Assembly: GCA_934178475.1 (NCBI GenBank)
Contig: CAKPQH010000002.1
Location: 82,307 to 146,306, forward strand
Reading direction: 5' to 3'
DNA from: an uncultured Clostridia bacterium
GTDB lineage: Bacteria; Bacillota; Clostridia; TANB77; CAG-508
Length of the DNA stretch: 64,000 bases
The notes under the pieces are model-generated. The model was not told the origin of the DNA. It did no database searches and saw only the letters and a list, made by a program, of their open reading frames with translations. This document shows positions 55,138 through 64,000 of the stretch, piece by piece. A program made the translations under genes and the position numbers. Each line of letters starts with the position of its first letter. Position 1 is the stretch's first letter.

Positions 55138-55953
55138 ATGTCTATTTTTTTTGTAGAAGAAAATGACAAGCATATGTGGTGGAACTTAAGAAAAATACAA
55201 ATTAAACAAGATAAAATAATTATAAATAAAGATATTTGTAAAATGAAAATAAAACAAAAAATAAAATTAGTTAATAGTTTAAGAAAGATATTATTAGATA
55301 TGAAGTGTAAGAAAATAATAATTTCTAATAATTTAAAAAATGATAAAGAGTTTATTAATTTGCTTGAGTCAAATAACATAAATGTTATAGATGGTAAATG
55401 GCTTTTTAAAATGCTGATTCCTGAAATTACAGAAAAAATAGTAAAAAAAAGTAATATGAAGCAAGAAAATTTAGAGATAAGCTTTACGATTAATCAAAAT
55501 ACGAAAGTATTTGAAAAATATATAGAGCTTTTCGCAAAAAAATACAAAAGAGTAAACATTATAACAAATCATATATCAAAATTTAAAAAGCTTGAAGAAA
55601 AATTATATAACAATAATGGAATACTTGTTACTGTTGCTAATAATAGAAGAAAAAGTTTATTAAAAACAGATATAATTATTAATGTGGATTTTCCAAAAGA
55701 AGTATTAAACAAATACACTTTAAATGACAAAGCTATAATAATTACAATAGATGAAGAAATTAAGATAAAGAAAAAAAGATTTTGTGGGATAATTATAAAT
55801 AATTACAATATAGAATTGAAAAATGAAGAAGAATTTGAGCTTTGGTGCAAAGAAAATAAAATATGTATAGAAAATTATAATAAAAACGATTTATATGAAG
55901 GATATAGTCTTATAAATGGATTAAATAAAGAAAAAATAAATATATTTTTATAA
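55138..55953 (+). CDS. Unknown 271-residue protein
   Basis: Translated from ATG 55138 behind AAAGAGGTGAT. The protein is rich in lysine, isoleucine and asparagine, with alternating beta strands and helices such as IIISNNLK, VNIITNHISK and TDIIINVDFP. This suggests a Rossmann-type fold. There is no signal peptide or membrane helix. I do not recognise a family. It follows the small glycosyltransferase-like gene after 40 bases and precedes the PBP promoter. Confidence 0.65.
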   Translation: MSIFFVEENDKHMWWNLRKIQIKQDKIIINKDICKMKIKQKIKLVNSLRKILLDMKCKKIIISNNLKNDKEFINLLESNNINVIDGKWLFKMLIPEITEKIVKKSNMKQENLEISFTINQNTKVFEKYIELFAKKYKRVNIITNHISKFKKLEEKLYNNNGILVTVANNRRKSLLKTDIIINVDFPKEVLNKYTLNDKAIIITIDEEIKIKKKRFCGIIINNYNIELKNEEEFELWCKENKICIENYNKNDLYEGYSLINGLNKEKINIFL

Positions 55954-55964
55954 TTTTGAAAGTA

Positions 55965-55993
55965 TTGCAATTTTATGTGAAATATAATATAAT
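55965..55993 (+). promoter_or_regulatory. Sigma-A promoter for the PBP gene
   Basis: TTGCAA at 55965-55970 and TATAAT at 55988-55993 are separated by 17 bases. Confidence 0.75.
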
Positions 55994-56019
55994 ATAGTCG
56001 TCTTATAAGGAGGCGTTTT

Positions 56020-58737
56020 ATGGGCGAAAAGAAAAAGAAAAAAGTAAATAATAAAACAAGTAAAAAAAGGACAAATAAAAAAGAATTAAAAGATAATAAA
56101 ACAAAAACTAAGGAAAATAAAAAAGGAAAACAAAAATTTTCGAAAAAACATCCTAAAATGGCAGTAGCTTTAAAAATTTTGCTTATAATAGTAATATTAC
56201 TTGCAGTTATATTTACGGGTATATTTGTAGGTATGGTTTATGGAATGTGGGGAAATGATTTTGAAATTACAAAAGAAGAACTTGTAATTGCATCATCAAA
56301 CTCAAAAATGCTAGATATTCAAGGGAATACTATTGCAGAGCTTACTGGAAATGAAAATAGAAAAATAATTACATTAGACCAAATGTCACCATATTTAAAA
56401 AATGCTTACATAGCAATAGAAGATGAGAGATTTTATAAACATAATGGAGTTGATTTGAAAAGAACTTCACATGCTATTTTGACATTCGTTACACATTTCG
56501 GAAAATCATCTTTTGGAGGAAGTACAATAACTCAACAGTTAGTCAAAAACATAACAAAGGATGATGCTGATGAAGGAAAAGAAGGAATGCTAAGAAAAGT
56601 TAAAGAATGGGCTAAAGCATATCAAATAGAAAGAATGATTTCAAAAGATCAAATCCTTGAATTATATTTAAATATAATATTTGTAGGTTCAAGTAAATAT
56701 GGAGTAGAAGTTGGAGCAGAATATTACTTTAATAAACCAGCATCTGATTTAGATTTAGCAGAATGTGCTTTTTTAGCAGGAATAAATTCAGCACCAAATT
56801 ATTATAATCCTTATGGAGAAAAAGGATATACTGTAAATGATGAAAAGAAAGAAAGAATAAACAAAAAAACATTAACAGTTTTATATCAAATGCTAGATCA
56901 AGGATATATTAATAAAGAAGAATATGATTCAGCTTGTCAAAAAGTTAAAGATGGACTTACATTTACTCAATCAACAATTCAGGGAACTATTTATTCAGCA
57001 CATGTCGACGCTACAATAAAACAAGTTATAAATGACATATCAGAAGCTAAAGGAATATCAACATCACTTGCAGAAAACTATTTATATAGTAGTGGACTTA
57101 CAATATATACTACACAAGATTCAGAAATTCAAAAAAGAATGGAAGAGGAATTTGCAGATACTAAATATCAAAAAAACGGAAAAGAAATAGATAAAAAAAC
57201 TGGAAAACTTTTAAATGATCATACACAAGCAGCAATGGTTATTATTGATAACGCTACAGGAAACGTGGTAGGATGTACAGGAGAACTTGGAACAAAGTCA
57301 ACATCAAGAGGATTAAATAGAGCAACACAAAGTGTAAGACAAACAGGATCTTCAATTAAACCAATAGCTGATTTGCTTCCAGGAATTGAAGAAGGAATAA
57401 TAAACGCTGCAACAGTATATTATGACGTAAAAGCTGATTTTGAAAATGGAAAATATTCGCCAAAAAATGATGGACATAAATATTTAGGAAGACGTTCATT
57501 AAGGCAGGCAGTTGCAACTTCTCAGAATATTCCATTTGTAAAAGTAATGGCAGAACTTACAACAGCTAAATCAAGAGAATATATGAAAAAAATGGGCATC
57601 ACTTCACTTAGTGATACAAACGATGTAGGATTATCTTTAGCAATTGGTGGTCTATATAAAGGAATAAGCCCACTAGAAATGGCAGGAGCATATGCAACCA
57701 TTGCAAATAATGGTACATATAGAAGACCAATGTTCTATACAAAAGTTGTGGATGCAGAAGGAAAAACAGTAATTGAAGCTGAGCAAAAAACTGAAAAAGT
57801 ATGTTCTGAACAAACAGCGTATGTAATTAAAAATATGCTTACATCAGTAGTTAAAGAAGGAACAGCTACATATTGCGCTATTTCAAATATGGATGTTGCT
57901 GCTAAAACTGGTACAACAAATAGTAATAATGATAGATGGCTTTGTGGATTTACAAATTATTATTCAGCTGCAACATGGTACGGATTTGACTTAAATGAAG
58001 AAGTTGTATACAACGGAAGAAACCCAGCAGGACAATTGTGGAGTGCTATAATGAAGAGTATACATGAAGGAAGAGAAGCTTCAAGATTTGAAGAACCTGC
58101 AGGAATAGTTAGATTAACTGTATGTAGAGAAACAGGAAAAATTGCAACTGATAAATGTTCTGATAAATATCAAGAGGTATTTGTAGAAGGAAAAACACCT
58201 TCACAATGTGATTCTCATTCAGACGCATGCAAGATATGTACAGACACAGGATTGCTTGCAAATGAATATTGTCCAAATACAGAAACAAAATATTTTACTA
58301 ATGTAGTAGAAAAAGAAAAATTGGGATTATGGAAAAATCTGTCTGGAGATACTTCTATAGAACCAACAACATATTGTACAGAACATAATGCAGAAAATAC
58401 TAAAAAAGTTTCTGATGCAGCACCTGTTATAACTTTAAAAGGAGAAAATAAAGTAAAATTAACTGTAGGAGAAAAATATACTGAACCAGGGTATACTGCT
58501 ACAGATGAAACAGATGGTGATGTTACAAGCAAGGTAGAAGTAGAAGGAAGCGTTAATACATCAAAAGCAGGAACATATGCTATCACATATTCTGTAACAA
58601 ATTCAAACGGAAAAAAGACGACAATTAAAAGAGAAGTTATAGTAGAAGAAAAGAAAGAAACCGAAAACCAAATTAATGGAAATACAACAGGAAATACAAC
58701 TAACCCAGTAGCTGAAAATAATACAACAACACCATAA
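56020..58737 (+). CDS. Class A penicillin-binding protein with C-terminal Ig-like domain
   Basis: This 905-residue protein polymerises and cross-links peptidoglycan. A lysine-rich cytoplasmic N-terminus and one membrane helix (about 48-72) come first. The GT51 domain follows, with EDERFYKHNG near 134 and GGSTITQQLVKN near 168. The transpeptidase has SSIK near 443, SQN near 502 and KTGT near 629. Residues about 805-880 form a DUF5011-like Ig domain (PGYTATDETDGDVT). The end is rich in N and T. AAGGAGG precedes the ATG. Confidence 0.93.
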   Translation: MGEKKKKKVNNKTSKKRTNKKELKDNKTKTKENKKGKQKFSKKHPKMAVALKILLIIVILLAVIFTGIFVGMVYGMWGNDFEITKEELVIASSNSKMLDIQGNTIAELTGNENRKIITLDQMSPYLKNAYIAIEDERFYKHNGVDLKRTSHAILTFVTHFGKSSFGGSTITQQLVKNITKDDADEGKEGMLRKVKEWAKAYQIERMISKDQILELYLNIIFVGSSKYGVEVGAEYYFNKPASDLDLAECAFLAGINSAPNYYNPYGEKGYTVNDEKKERINKKTLTVLYQMLDQGYINKEEYDSACQKVKDGLTFTQSTIQGTIYSAHVDATIKQVINDISEAKGISTSLAENYLYSSGLTIYTTQDSEIQKRMEEEFADTKYQKNGKEIDKKTGKLLNDHTQAAMVIIDNATGNVVGCTGELGTKSTSRGLNRATQSVRQTGSSIKPIADLLPGIEEGIINAATVYYDVKADFENGKYSPKNDGHKYLGRRSLRQAVATSQNIPFVKVMAELTTAKSREYMKKMGITSLSDTNDVGLSLAIGGLYKGISPLEMAGAYATIANNGTYRRPMFYTKVVDAEGKTVIEAEQKTEKVCSEQTAYVIKNMLTSVVKEGTATYCAISNMDVAAKTGTTNSNNDRWLCGFTNYYSAATWYGFDLNEEVVYNGRNPAGQLWSAIMKSIHEGREASRFEEPAGIVRLTVCRETGKIATDKCSDKYQEVFVEGKTPSQCDSHSDACKICTDTGLLANEYCPNTETKYFTNVVEKEKLGLWKNLSGDTSIEPTTYCTEHNAENTKKVSDAAPVITLKGENKVKLTVGEKYTEPGYTATDETDGDVTSKVEVEGSVNTSKAGTYAITYSVTNSNGKKTTIKREVIVEEKKETENQINGNTTGNTTNPVAENNTTTP

Positions 58738-58760
58738 ATAAAAAATGAAATAGAGAATAT

Positions 58761-58795
58761 AATTCTTTAGAGGATTACCTCTAAAGAATTATTAT
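58761..58795 (+). terminator. Terminator after the PBP gene
   Basis: AATTCTTTAGAGG pairs perfectly with CCTCTAAAGAATT around a 4-base loop. The T content after it is modest. Confidence 0.7.
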
Positions 58796-58815
58796 ATATA
58801 AAAAGGAGGATTTAT

Positions 58816-60198
58816 ATGGATATATTTTTTTATAATACGTTAACTAAAAGCAAAGAAAAATTTGAACCGATAGATAATAATGAGGTTAGAATATATTCTT
58901 GCGGTCCAACAGTTTATAAAGATGCCACAATCGGAAATATGAGGACAAATATATTAAATGATATATTGCGTAGAGTTTTAAAGTATAATGGATATAAGAT
59001 AAAACATGCTATGAATATAACAGATGTTGGACATTTAGTTTCAGATGCAGATGAAGGCGAAGACAAAATGCTTAAATCATCTAGAGAAATGCACAAAAGT
59101 CCATATGAAATAGCAGAATATTATACTAGATTATTTTTTGAGGATTTGAAAAAATTAAATATAGAAACTCCTGAAGTTGTTTGTAAAGCTACAGATCATA
59201 TTAAAGAAATGATAGAATATGTAGAAAAAATAATGGAGAATGGATATGCGTACGAAACATCAACAGCTATTTATTTTGATGTATCTAAATTAGATAAGTA
59301 TGGTATTCTTTCTGGAATCAATTTAGAAGATCAAAAAGCAGGAGCAAGAGTTGAAATAGATAATGAAAAGAAAAATCCATATGATTTTGCATTATTTATA
59401 AAAGCACCGGAAAACCATTTGATGAAATGGGAAACTCCATGGGGATTATGCTATCCTGGATGGCATATTGAATGTTCAGCAATGTCTAAAAAATATTTAG
59501 GAGATGTTTTTGATATCCATACAGGAGGAATTGATTTAATACCTACACATCACGAAAACGAAATTGCACAATCAAAAGGAGAATGCGGAAAAATACCAGC
59601 AAATTATTGGATACATGGAGAGTATTTATTAATAAATGGTGGAAAAATGTCTAAAAGTTTAGGAAATGCATATTTAATAAAAGACATTGAAGTAAAAGGA
59701 TACGATCCTTTAGTTTATAGATTATTTACATATTCAGGAAGTTATAGAAATAAAATTAATTTTACTTGGGAAGCAATAGAAGCAAATAGTGTGGCTTTAA
59801 ACAAACTAAGAAAAGGATATAAAGAACATCTTGAAGGTAAAGAAGACTTTGAAGAAAAGATTATAGAAGATTTTGAAGAAAAATTTCATAAAGCAATAAA
59901 TGACGATTTGAATATGCCACTTGCAATGAGTGTGGTATGGGATGTTATAAAATACCCTAAAAAATCAAATAAATTTGCAAAGCTTTTAAGTAAGTTTGAT
60001 ACAGTTTTAGCATTAGACTTTGAAAAAGAAGATAAAAAAATAGAAATTCCAGAAGAAATATTAAAACTTGCAGAAGAAAGAAAAAAAGCTAGAGATAATA
60101 AAAACTGGAATGATTCTGATAAAATTAGAGATATAATAAAAGAAAAAGGATATGTAATAAAAGATAATAAAGATGGATATGAAATAACAAAAATATAA
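58816..60198 (+). CDS. cysS: Cysteinyl-tRNA synthetase
   Basis: This 460-residue class I synthetase has CGPTVYKD near 29, the KMSKS loop (GKMSKSLGN) near 277, and zinc-site HIECSAM and HHENEIAQS. The HIGH-type signature, usually HIGN in CysRS, is TIGN here near 38, with the first histidine replaced by threonine. The rest looks functional. AAAAGGAGG precedes the ATG. It starts a run cysS-trpS-argS-ldh with short gaps. Confidence 0.95.
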   Translation: MDIFFYNTLTKSKEKFEPIDNNEVRIYSCGPTVYKDATIGNMRTNILNDILRRVLKYNGYKIKHAMNITDVGHLVSDADEGEDKMLKSSREMHKSPYEIAEYYTRLFFEDLKKLNIETPEVVCKATDHIKEMIEYVEKIMENGYAYETSTAIYFDVSKLDKYGILSGINLEDQKAGARVEIDNEKKNPYDFALFIKAPENHLMKWETPWGLCYPGWHIECSAMSKKYLGDVFDIHTGGIDLIPTHHENEIAQSKGECGKIPANYWIHGEYLLINGGKMSKSLGNAYLIKDIEVKGYDPLVYRLFTYSGSYRNKINFTWEAIEANSVALNKLRKGYKEHLEGKEDFEEKIIEDFEEKFHKAINDDLNMPLAMSVVWDVIKYPKKSNKFAKLLSKFDTVLALDFEKEDKKIEIPEEILKLAEERKKARDNKNWNDSDKIRDIIKEKGYVIKDNKDGYEITKI

Positions 60199-60216
60199 AA
60201 GAATAAGAGGGATTTT

Positions 60217-61227
60217 ATGGAAGAGAAAAGAAGAATTGTTACAGGTGATAGACCAACAGGAAAATTACACATTGGACATTATTTTGGATCATTAAAAAAT
60301 AGAGTAAAAATGCAAGACGATTATGAAGAATATATACTAGTAGCAGATGTTCAAGCGCTAACAGACAATTTTAATAATCCAGAAAAAGTAAGGAAAAATG
60401 TAAGAGAAGTAGTGATTGATTATTTGTCAGTTGGAATTGACCCAGAAAAAACAACTATATATATACAATCAATGATACCAGAAGTTGCAGAACTCACAGT
60501 ATATTATTCAAATTTAGTTACAATTTCTAGACTTCAAAGAAATCCAACAGTAAAAACTGAAATTGCACAAAAAAGAGACGTTTTTGGAGAAAGTGTGACA
60601 TATGGATTTTTAGGATATCCAGTAAGTCAAGCAGCTGACATCACAGCACTAAAAGGAGCTATAGTTCCAGCAGGAGAAGATCAAGAGCCACTTATAGAAC
60701 AATGTAGAGAAATTGTAAGAAAATTTAATTCTATATATGGAGATGTATTAGTTGAACCTGAAATATTACTTTCAAACACAAAAAGAATAAAAGGGCTAGA
60801 TGGAAATGATAAGATGGGAAAATCTTTAGGGAATGCAATATATCTTTCAGATGATGCAGAAGAAGTTAGAAAAAAAGTAATGGGAGCAGTTACAGATCCA
60901 AAAAGAATAAAAAAGGATGATTTAGGAAATCCAGATGTGTGCATGGTTGCATATTATCACAAATTATTTACAGATGAGAATGAATGTGAAAATATTTGCA
61001 AAGAATGTAGAGCAGGACAAAGAGGATGTGTTGCATGCAAAAAAGAACTTATAGAAAATATAAATAAATTTTTAGATCCGATAAGAGAAAAAAGAAAATA
61101 TTATGAAGAACATCCAGAGCTAGTTGATGAAATACTTATAAATGGAACTGAAAAAGCACAAAAAGAAGCTGAAAAAGTAATGCAAGAGGTTAGGAAAGCA
61201 ATGAAACTAGATTATTTTGATAAATAG
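60217..61227 (+). CDS. trpS: Tryptophanyl-tRNA synthetase
   Basis: This 336-residue class I synthetase has the HIGH motif in TGKLHIGHY near 19 and KMGKSLGNAI near 199. A cysteine-rich insertion with C-x3-C and CVAC (about 252-270) may bind zinc or an iron-sulfur cluster, as in some TrpRS. It lies 18 bases after cysS. GAGGGA precedes the ATG. The length is normal. Confidence 0.95.
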   Translation: MEEKRRIVTGDRPTGKLHIGHYFGSLKNRVKMQDDYEEYILVADVQALTDNFNNPEKVRKNVREVVIDYLSVGIDPEKTTIYIQSMIPEVAELTVYYSNLVTISRLQRNPTVKTEIAQKRDVFGESVTYGFLGYPVSQAADITALKGAIVPAGEDQEPLIEQCREIVRKFNSIYGDVLVEPEILLSNTKRIKGLDGNDKMGKSLGNAIYLSDDAEEVRKKVMGAVTDPKRIKKDDLGNPDVCMVAYYHKLFTDENECENICKECRAGQRGCVACKKELIENINKFLDPIREKRKYYEEHPELVDEILINGTEKAQKEAEKVMQEVRKAMKLDYFDK

Positions 61228-61239
61228 AAGGAGCAAAAA

Positions 61240-62937
61240 ATGATAGATTTTAAAGATAAAGTAGCAGAAATGATTTCAAAAGCATTGGATTTTAATAAGT
61301 CTGAAATAAGAGGATATATAGAAGTACCAAAAGATACAAAAAATGGGGATTATTCATTCCCTTGTTTTAAACTTGCTAAAACACTTAAAAAATCACCCAT
61401 TATAATTGCAAACGAAATAAAAGAAAAAATGAATATGAATAATGAAATTCAAAAAGTAGATGTTTTGAATGGATATTTGAATTTTTACATAAATAAAGAA
61501 ATTCTCGTTAAAGAAGTTATAAATAATGTAGAAAATATAGAAAATCTAAATAAAAAAGTTAATAAAAATATTATAGTAGAATATTCTTCGCCAAATATTG
61601 CTAAACCATTTCATATTGGACATTTAGGAACAACTGTAATAGGTGCGGCATTATATAACATTTATAAATATTTAGGATATAACGTAACAGGTATAAATCA
61701 TTTAGGAGATTATGGAACACAGTTTGGGAAAATGATAGAAGCATATAAGAGGTGGGGAAATGAATACGAACTTGATAGTCATCCTATAGATGATTTATTA
61801 AATATGTATGTAAGAATAAACAATTTATGTAAGGAAAATGAAGATATATTAAATATATGTAGAGATAATTTTAAAAAATTAGAAGATAAGGATGAATATT
61901 GTGTAAGTGTTTGGCAAAAATTTAGAGATTTGAGTTTAAAGGAATTTCAAAGAATATATGATATGCTTGGAATTAAATTTGATTCTCTAAATGGAGAAGC
62001 TTTTTACACGGATAAAATGCCAGAAGTAATTGAAATTTTAGAAAAATCAGGGCATTTAACAGAGTCTAATGGAGCTAAAATAGTAGATTTAGAAGAGCAA
62101 GGGATTAATACACCATGTATGGTAGTAAAATCAAATGGATCAACAACATATGACACAAGAGATTTAGCAGCAGTATTATACAGAGCAAGGACATATGATT
62201 TTGATAAATGTTTATACGTTGTAGCATGTGAACAAGATTTACATTTTAGACAAATTTTTGCAACAGCAAAATACTTGGGGTTAGATGAAAAATATCTAAA
62301 AGGATTAGAACATGTATCATATGGAATGGTAAGACTAAAAACAGGAAAAATGTCAACAAGAGATGGAACATTAATAAAATTGGAAGACTTATTAAATGAA
62401 TCTATTGAAAGAGTTTATAAAATAATAGAAGAAAAAAATCCGGATATAGAAAACAAAGAAGAAATAGCAAAGAAAGTTGGTATTGGTGCAGTTGTATTTA
62501 ATAATTTAGCAACAAATAGAATTAAAGACAAAGTATTTGATTGGAACGAAGTGTTAAATTTTCAAGGAGAAACTGGTCCATATATTCAATATACATATGT
62601 GCGTACAAAAAGCGTTTTAGAAAAGATAAGCAATATTCCAAATGTAGATGATATTTGCATAAATAATCTTCAAGATGAGACTTCTTTAAATGTTATTAGA
62701 TTAATATATAATTTTGAGGAAACATTAAATCAAGTTATAGAAAAAAGTGAGCCTTCTATCTTATCAAGATATTTAATAGATATTGCAAAAGCATATAGTT
62801 CTTTTTATAATGAAAATAAAATTATATGTGAAGATAAATCAATTCAAGATGCAAGGGTATATTTAACAATGATAGTGGGAAAAATATTGAAAAAAGGAAT
62901 GAAATTATTAGGAATCGAAATGCCTGATAAAATGTAG
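61240..62937 (+). CDS. argS: Arginyl-tRNA synthetase
   Basis: This 565-residue class I synthetase has SSPNIAKPFHIGHLGTT near 118 and the KMSTRDGT loop near 370. The N-terminal additional domain and C-terminal DALR helical domain (from about 450, with YIQYTYVRTKSVLEKI near 448) are present. It starts 12 bases after trpS with AAGGAGC before the ATG. Confidence 0.96.
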   Translation: MIDFKDKVAEMISKALDFNKSEIRGYIEVPKDTKNGDYSFPCFKLAKTLKKSPIIIANEIKEKMNMNNEIQKVDVLNGYLNFYINKEILVKEVINNVENIENLNKKVNKNIIVEYSSPNIAKPFHIGHLGTTVIGAALYNIYKYLGYNVTGINHLGDYGTQFGKMIEAYKRWGNEYELDSHPIDDLLNMYVRINNLCKENEDILNICRDNFKKLEDKDEYCVSVWQKFRDLSLKEFQRIYDMLGIKFDSLNGEAFYTDKMPEVIEILEKSGHLTESNGAKIVDLEEQGINTPCMVVKSNGSTTYDTRDLAAVLYRARTYDFDKCLYVVACEQDLHFRQIFATAKYLGLDEKYLKGLEHVSYGMVRLKTGKMSTRDGTLIKLEDLLNESIERVYKIIEEKNPDIENKEEIAKKVGIGAVVFNNLATNRIKDKVFDWNEVLNFQGETGPYIQYTYVRTKSVLEKISNIPNVDDICINNLQDETSLNVIRLIYNFEETLNQVIEKSEPSILSRYLIDIAKAYSSFYNENKIICEDKSIQDARVYLTMIVGKILKKGMKLLGIEMPDKM

Positions 62938-62953
62938 AAAGAAGGAATATAAA

Positions 62954-63895
62954 ATGGAAGAAAAAAGAAAAGTAGTTTTAGTAGGAACAGGATTTGTTGG
63001 AACAAGTTTTGCATATGCCTTATTAAATCAAGGAGGCGTAAATGAACTTGTATTAATTGATGTTAATAAAGAAAAAGCAGAAGGAGAAGCATTAGATTTA
63101 GCACATGGATTAGCATATGCTCCATCAAGAATGGAAATTAGAGCAGGAGATTATACTGAATGTAAAGATGCAAGTATAGTTGTTATTACAGCAGGAATAG
63201 CACAAAAACCTGGTCAAACAAGATTAGAATTATTACAAACAAATTCTAATATAGTAAAAAGTATAACTAAAGAAGTAATGGCAAGTGGATTTAATGGAAT
63301 ATTTGTAATTGCAAGTAATCCTGTAGATATAATGACATATATTGTTCAAAAGGAATCAAAAATGCCAACAAATAAAGTTATTGGTTCAGGAACTATGTTA
63401 GATACTGCAAGACTTAGATATATATTAGGAGAAAAATTAGATATATCACCTAAGAACACACATGTTTACGTTATGGGAGAACATGGTGATTCTTCATTCG
63501 TTCCATGGAATCATTGCTATATTGGATGTAAAAAATTATTAGATATAGCTAGAGAGAAAAAACAAACATTAGAAGACTTAGATGAAATAAGGAAACAAGT
63601 TAAAGATTCTGCGTATGAAATAATAGATAAAAAGAAAGCGACTTATTATGGAATAGGAGTAGCATTAACTAGATTAGTAAAAGCTATTTTAAATGATGAA
63701 GATTCTATAATGACTGTATCAACATACCTAAATGGAGAATATAATGAAAAAGATATTTATGTTGGCGTTCCAGCAATAATAAATAGAAAAGGAGTTAGAG
63801 AAATATTAGAACTTCCTTTTAATAAAGAGGAACAAGATAAGCTATCTAATAGCTGTAACATACTTAGAAAAACATTTGAAGAATTAGGACAATAA
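62954..63895 (+). CDS. ldh: L-lactate dehydrogenase
   Basis: This 313-residue NAD-dependent enzyme reduces pyruvate to lactate. The GTGFVGTS loop near 11, the DLAHG near 49, the VGSGT-like GSGTMLDTARLRY near 147 and the catalytic histidine in GEHGDSS near 177 are present. It is closest to LDH rather than malate dehydrogenase. AGAAGGA precedes the ATG. It is the last complete gene. Confidence 0.92.
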   Translation: MEEKRKVVLVGTGFVGTSFAYALLNQGGVNELVLIDVNKEKAEGEALDLAHGLAYAPSRMEIRAGDYTECKDASIVVITAGIAQKPGQTRLELLQTNSNIVKSITKEVMASGFNGIFVIASNPVDIMTYIVQKESKMPTNKVIGSGTMLDTARLRYILGEKLDISPKNTHVYVMGEHGDSSFVPWNHCYIGCKKLLDIAREKKQTLEDLDEIRKQVKDSAYEIIDKKKATYYGIGVALTRLVKAILNDEDSIMTVSTYLNGEYNEKDIYVGVPAIINRKGVREILELPFNKEEQDKLSNSCNILRKTFEELGQ

Positions 63896-63932
63896 AAAAA
63901 TACAAAAAACGACAAAAAAATTCAAAAAAGTA

Positions 63933-63975
63933 TTGACAAAAAGGAACAGGCGTGGTAATATAAAAGAGTACCACG
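63933..63975 (+). promoter_or_regulatory. Promoter with inverted repeat at the right edge
   Basis: TTGACA at 63933-63938 and TAATAT at 63956-63961 are separated by 17 bases. CGTGGTA at 63951-63957 and TACCACG at 63969-63975 form a 7-bp inverted repeat over the -10 and start site. It could be an operator or an early RNA hairpin. The gene it drives lies beyond the window. Confidence 0.6.
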
Positions 63976-64000
63976 TCTGAAGAAAAACAATAAAGAAAAA

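Noticed and set aside
1..64000. CRISPR array, tRNA or rRNA genes, prophage or defence island
   Set aside because: I saw no regularly spaced repeats, no cloverleaf or T-loop sequences, and no phage or nuclease genes. A tRNA or repeat search by program was not possible here.

Overview
The window is strongly AT-rich and reads as a chromosomal segment of a low-GC, endospore-forming Clostridia-type Firmicute, probably an uncultured gut relative. The evidence is a full spoIIIA operon, spoVG with a sigma-H-type promoter, a BofC-like protein, a T-box leader, GatCAB, GGAGG ribosome binding sites and many sigma-A promoters of the form TTGACA/17 bp/TATAAT. No rRNA, tRNA, CRISPR array, prophage or intact transposase was seen.

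Layout. 1-4200: comEC, a NUDIX hydrolase and a BofC-like membrane protein. 4204-9220: a T-box-controlled aspS-gatC-gatA-gatB operon. 9278-9705: a small membrane protein diverging from galE across a spacer rich in repeats. 9705-22769: a surface-polysaccharide cluster (galE, an ABC exporter pair, several GT2/GT4 glycosyltransferases including two bifunctional fusions with opposite domain order, a detached coiled-coil protein, a large membrane protein and two DPM1/GtrB-like enzymes). 22831-24991: a secreted RICIN/GH25 muramidase broken by a 1-base insertion. 25178-31944: a PRPP synthetase-like protein, spoVG, hslO, a GtrA-like protein, an acyltransferase and a calcium-type P-ATPase. 32034-33228: a two-gene convergent unit (divergent adenylate kinase and an unknown 100-residue protein) with different base composition and an unusual hairpin between Shine-Dalgarno and start codon. 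33316-37650: a tight operon of HD hydrolase, TIM-barrel protein, NUDIX, MazG-like, FolC-like and PnuC genes. 37708-41671: an E2-like acyltransferase, a cysteine synthase-like enzyme and a Y-family polymerase/YolD pair. 42017-48122: yebC and spoIIIAA-AH, with spoIIIAA interrupted by a 1-base insertion. 48264-51308: a prepilin-like leucine-rich protein and a seven-repeat secreted protein. 51368-55953: tmcAL on the minus strand, then dCMP deaminase, a perfect 56-bp palindrome, fchA-folD and two poorly known proteins. 56020-63895: a class A PBP, cysS, trpS, argS and ldh.

How the genes fit together. Aminoacyl-tRNA formation recurs (aspS-gatCAB, cysS-trpS-argS). Envelope building is the largest theme: a precursor epimerase, glycosyltransferases, an ABC exporter, lipid-linked sugar enzymes, GtrA, a PBP and a muramidase. 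FchA and a FolD that lacks the usual cyclohydrolase lysine look like a split one-carbon module. The 33-37 kb operon looks like nucleotide clean-up plus cofactor salvage or modification. No single clearly new defence or mobile system is visible. The most unusual items are the hairpin-bridged ribosome binding site, the adenylate kinase island, the mirror-image glycosyltransferase fusions and the perfect palindrome. Two genes carry the same kind of frameshift, an added C next to GG, so sequence quality at those sites should be checked before calling them pseudogenes.
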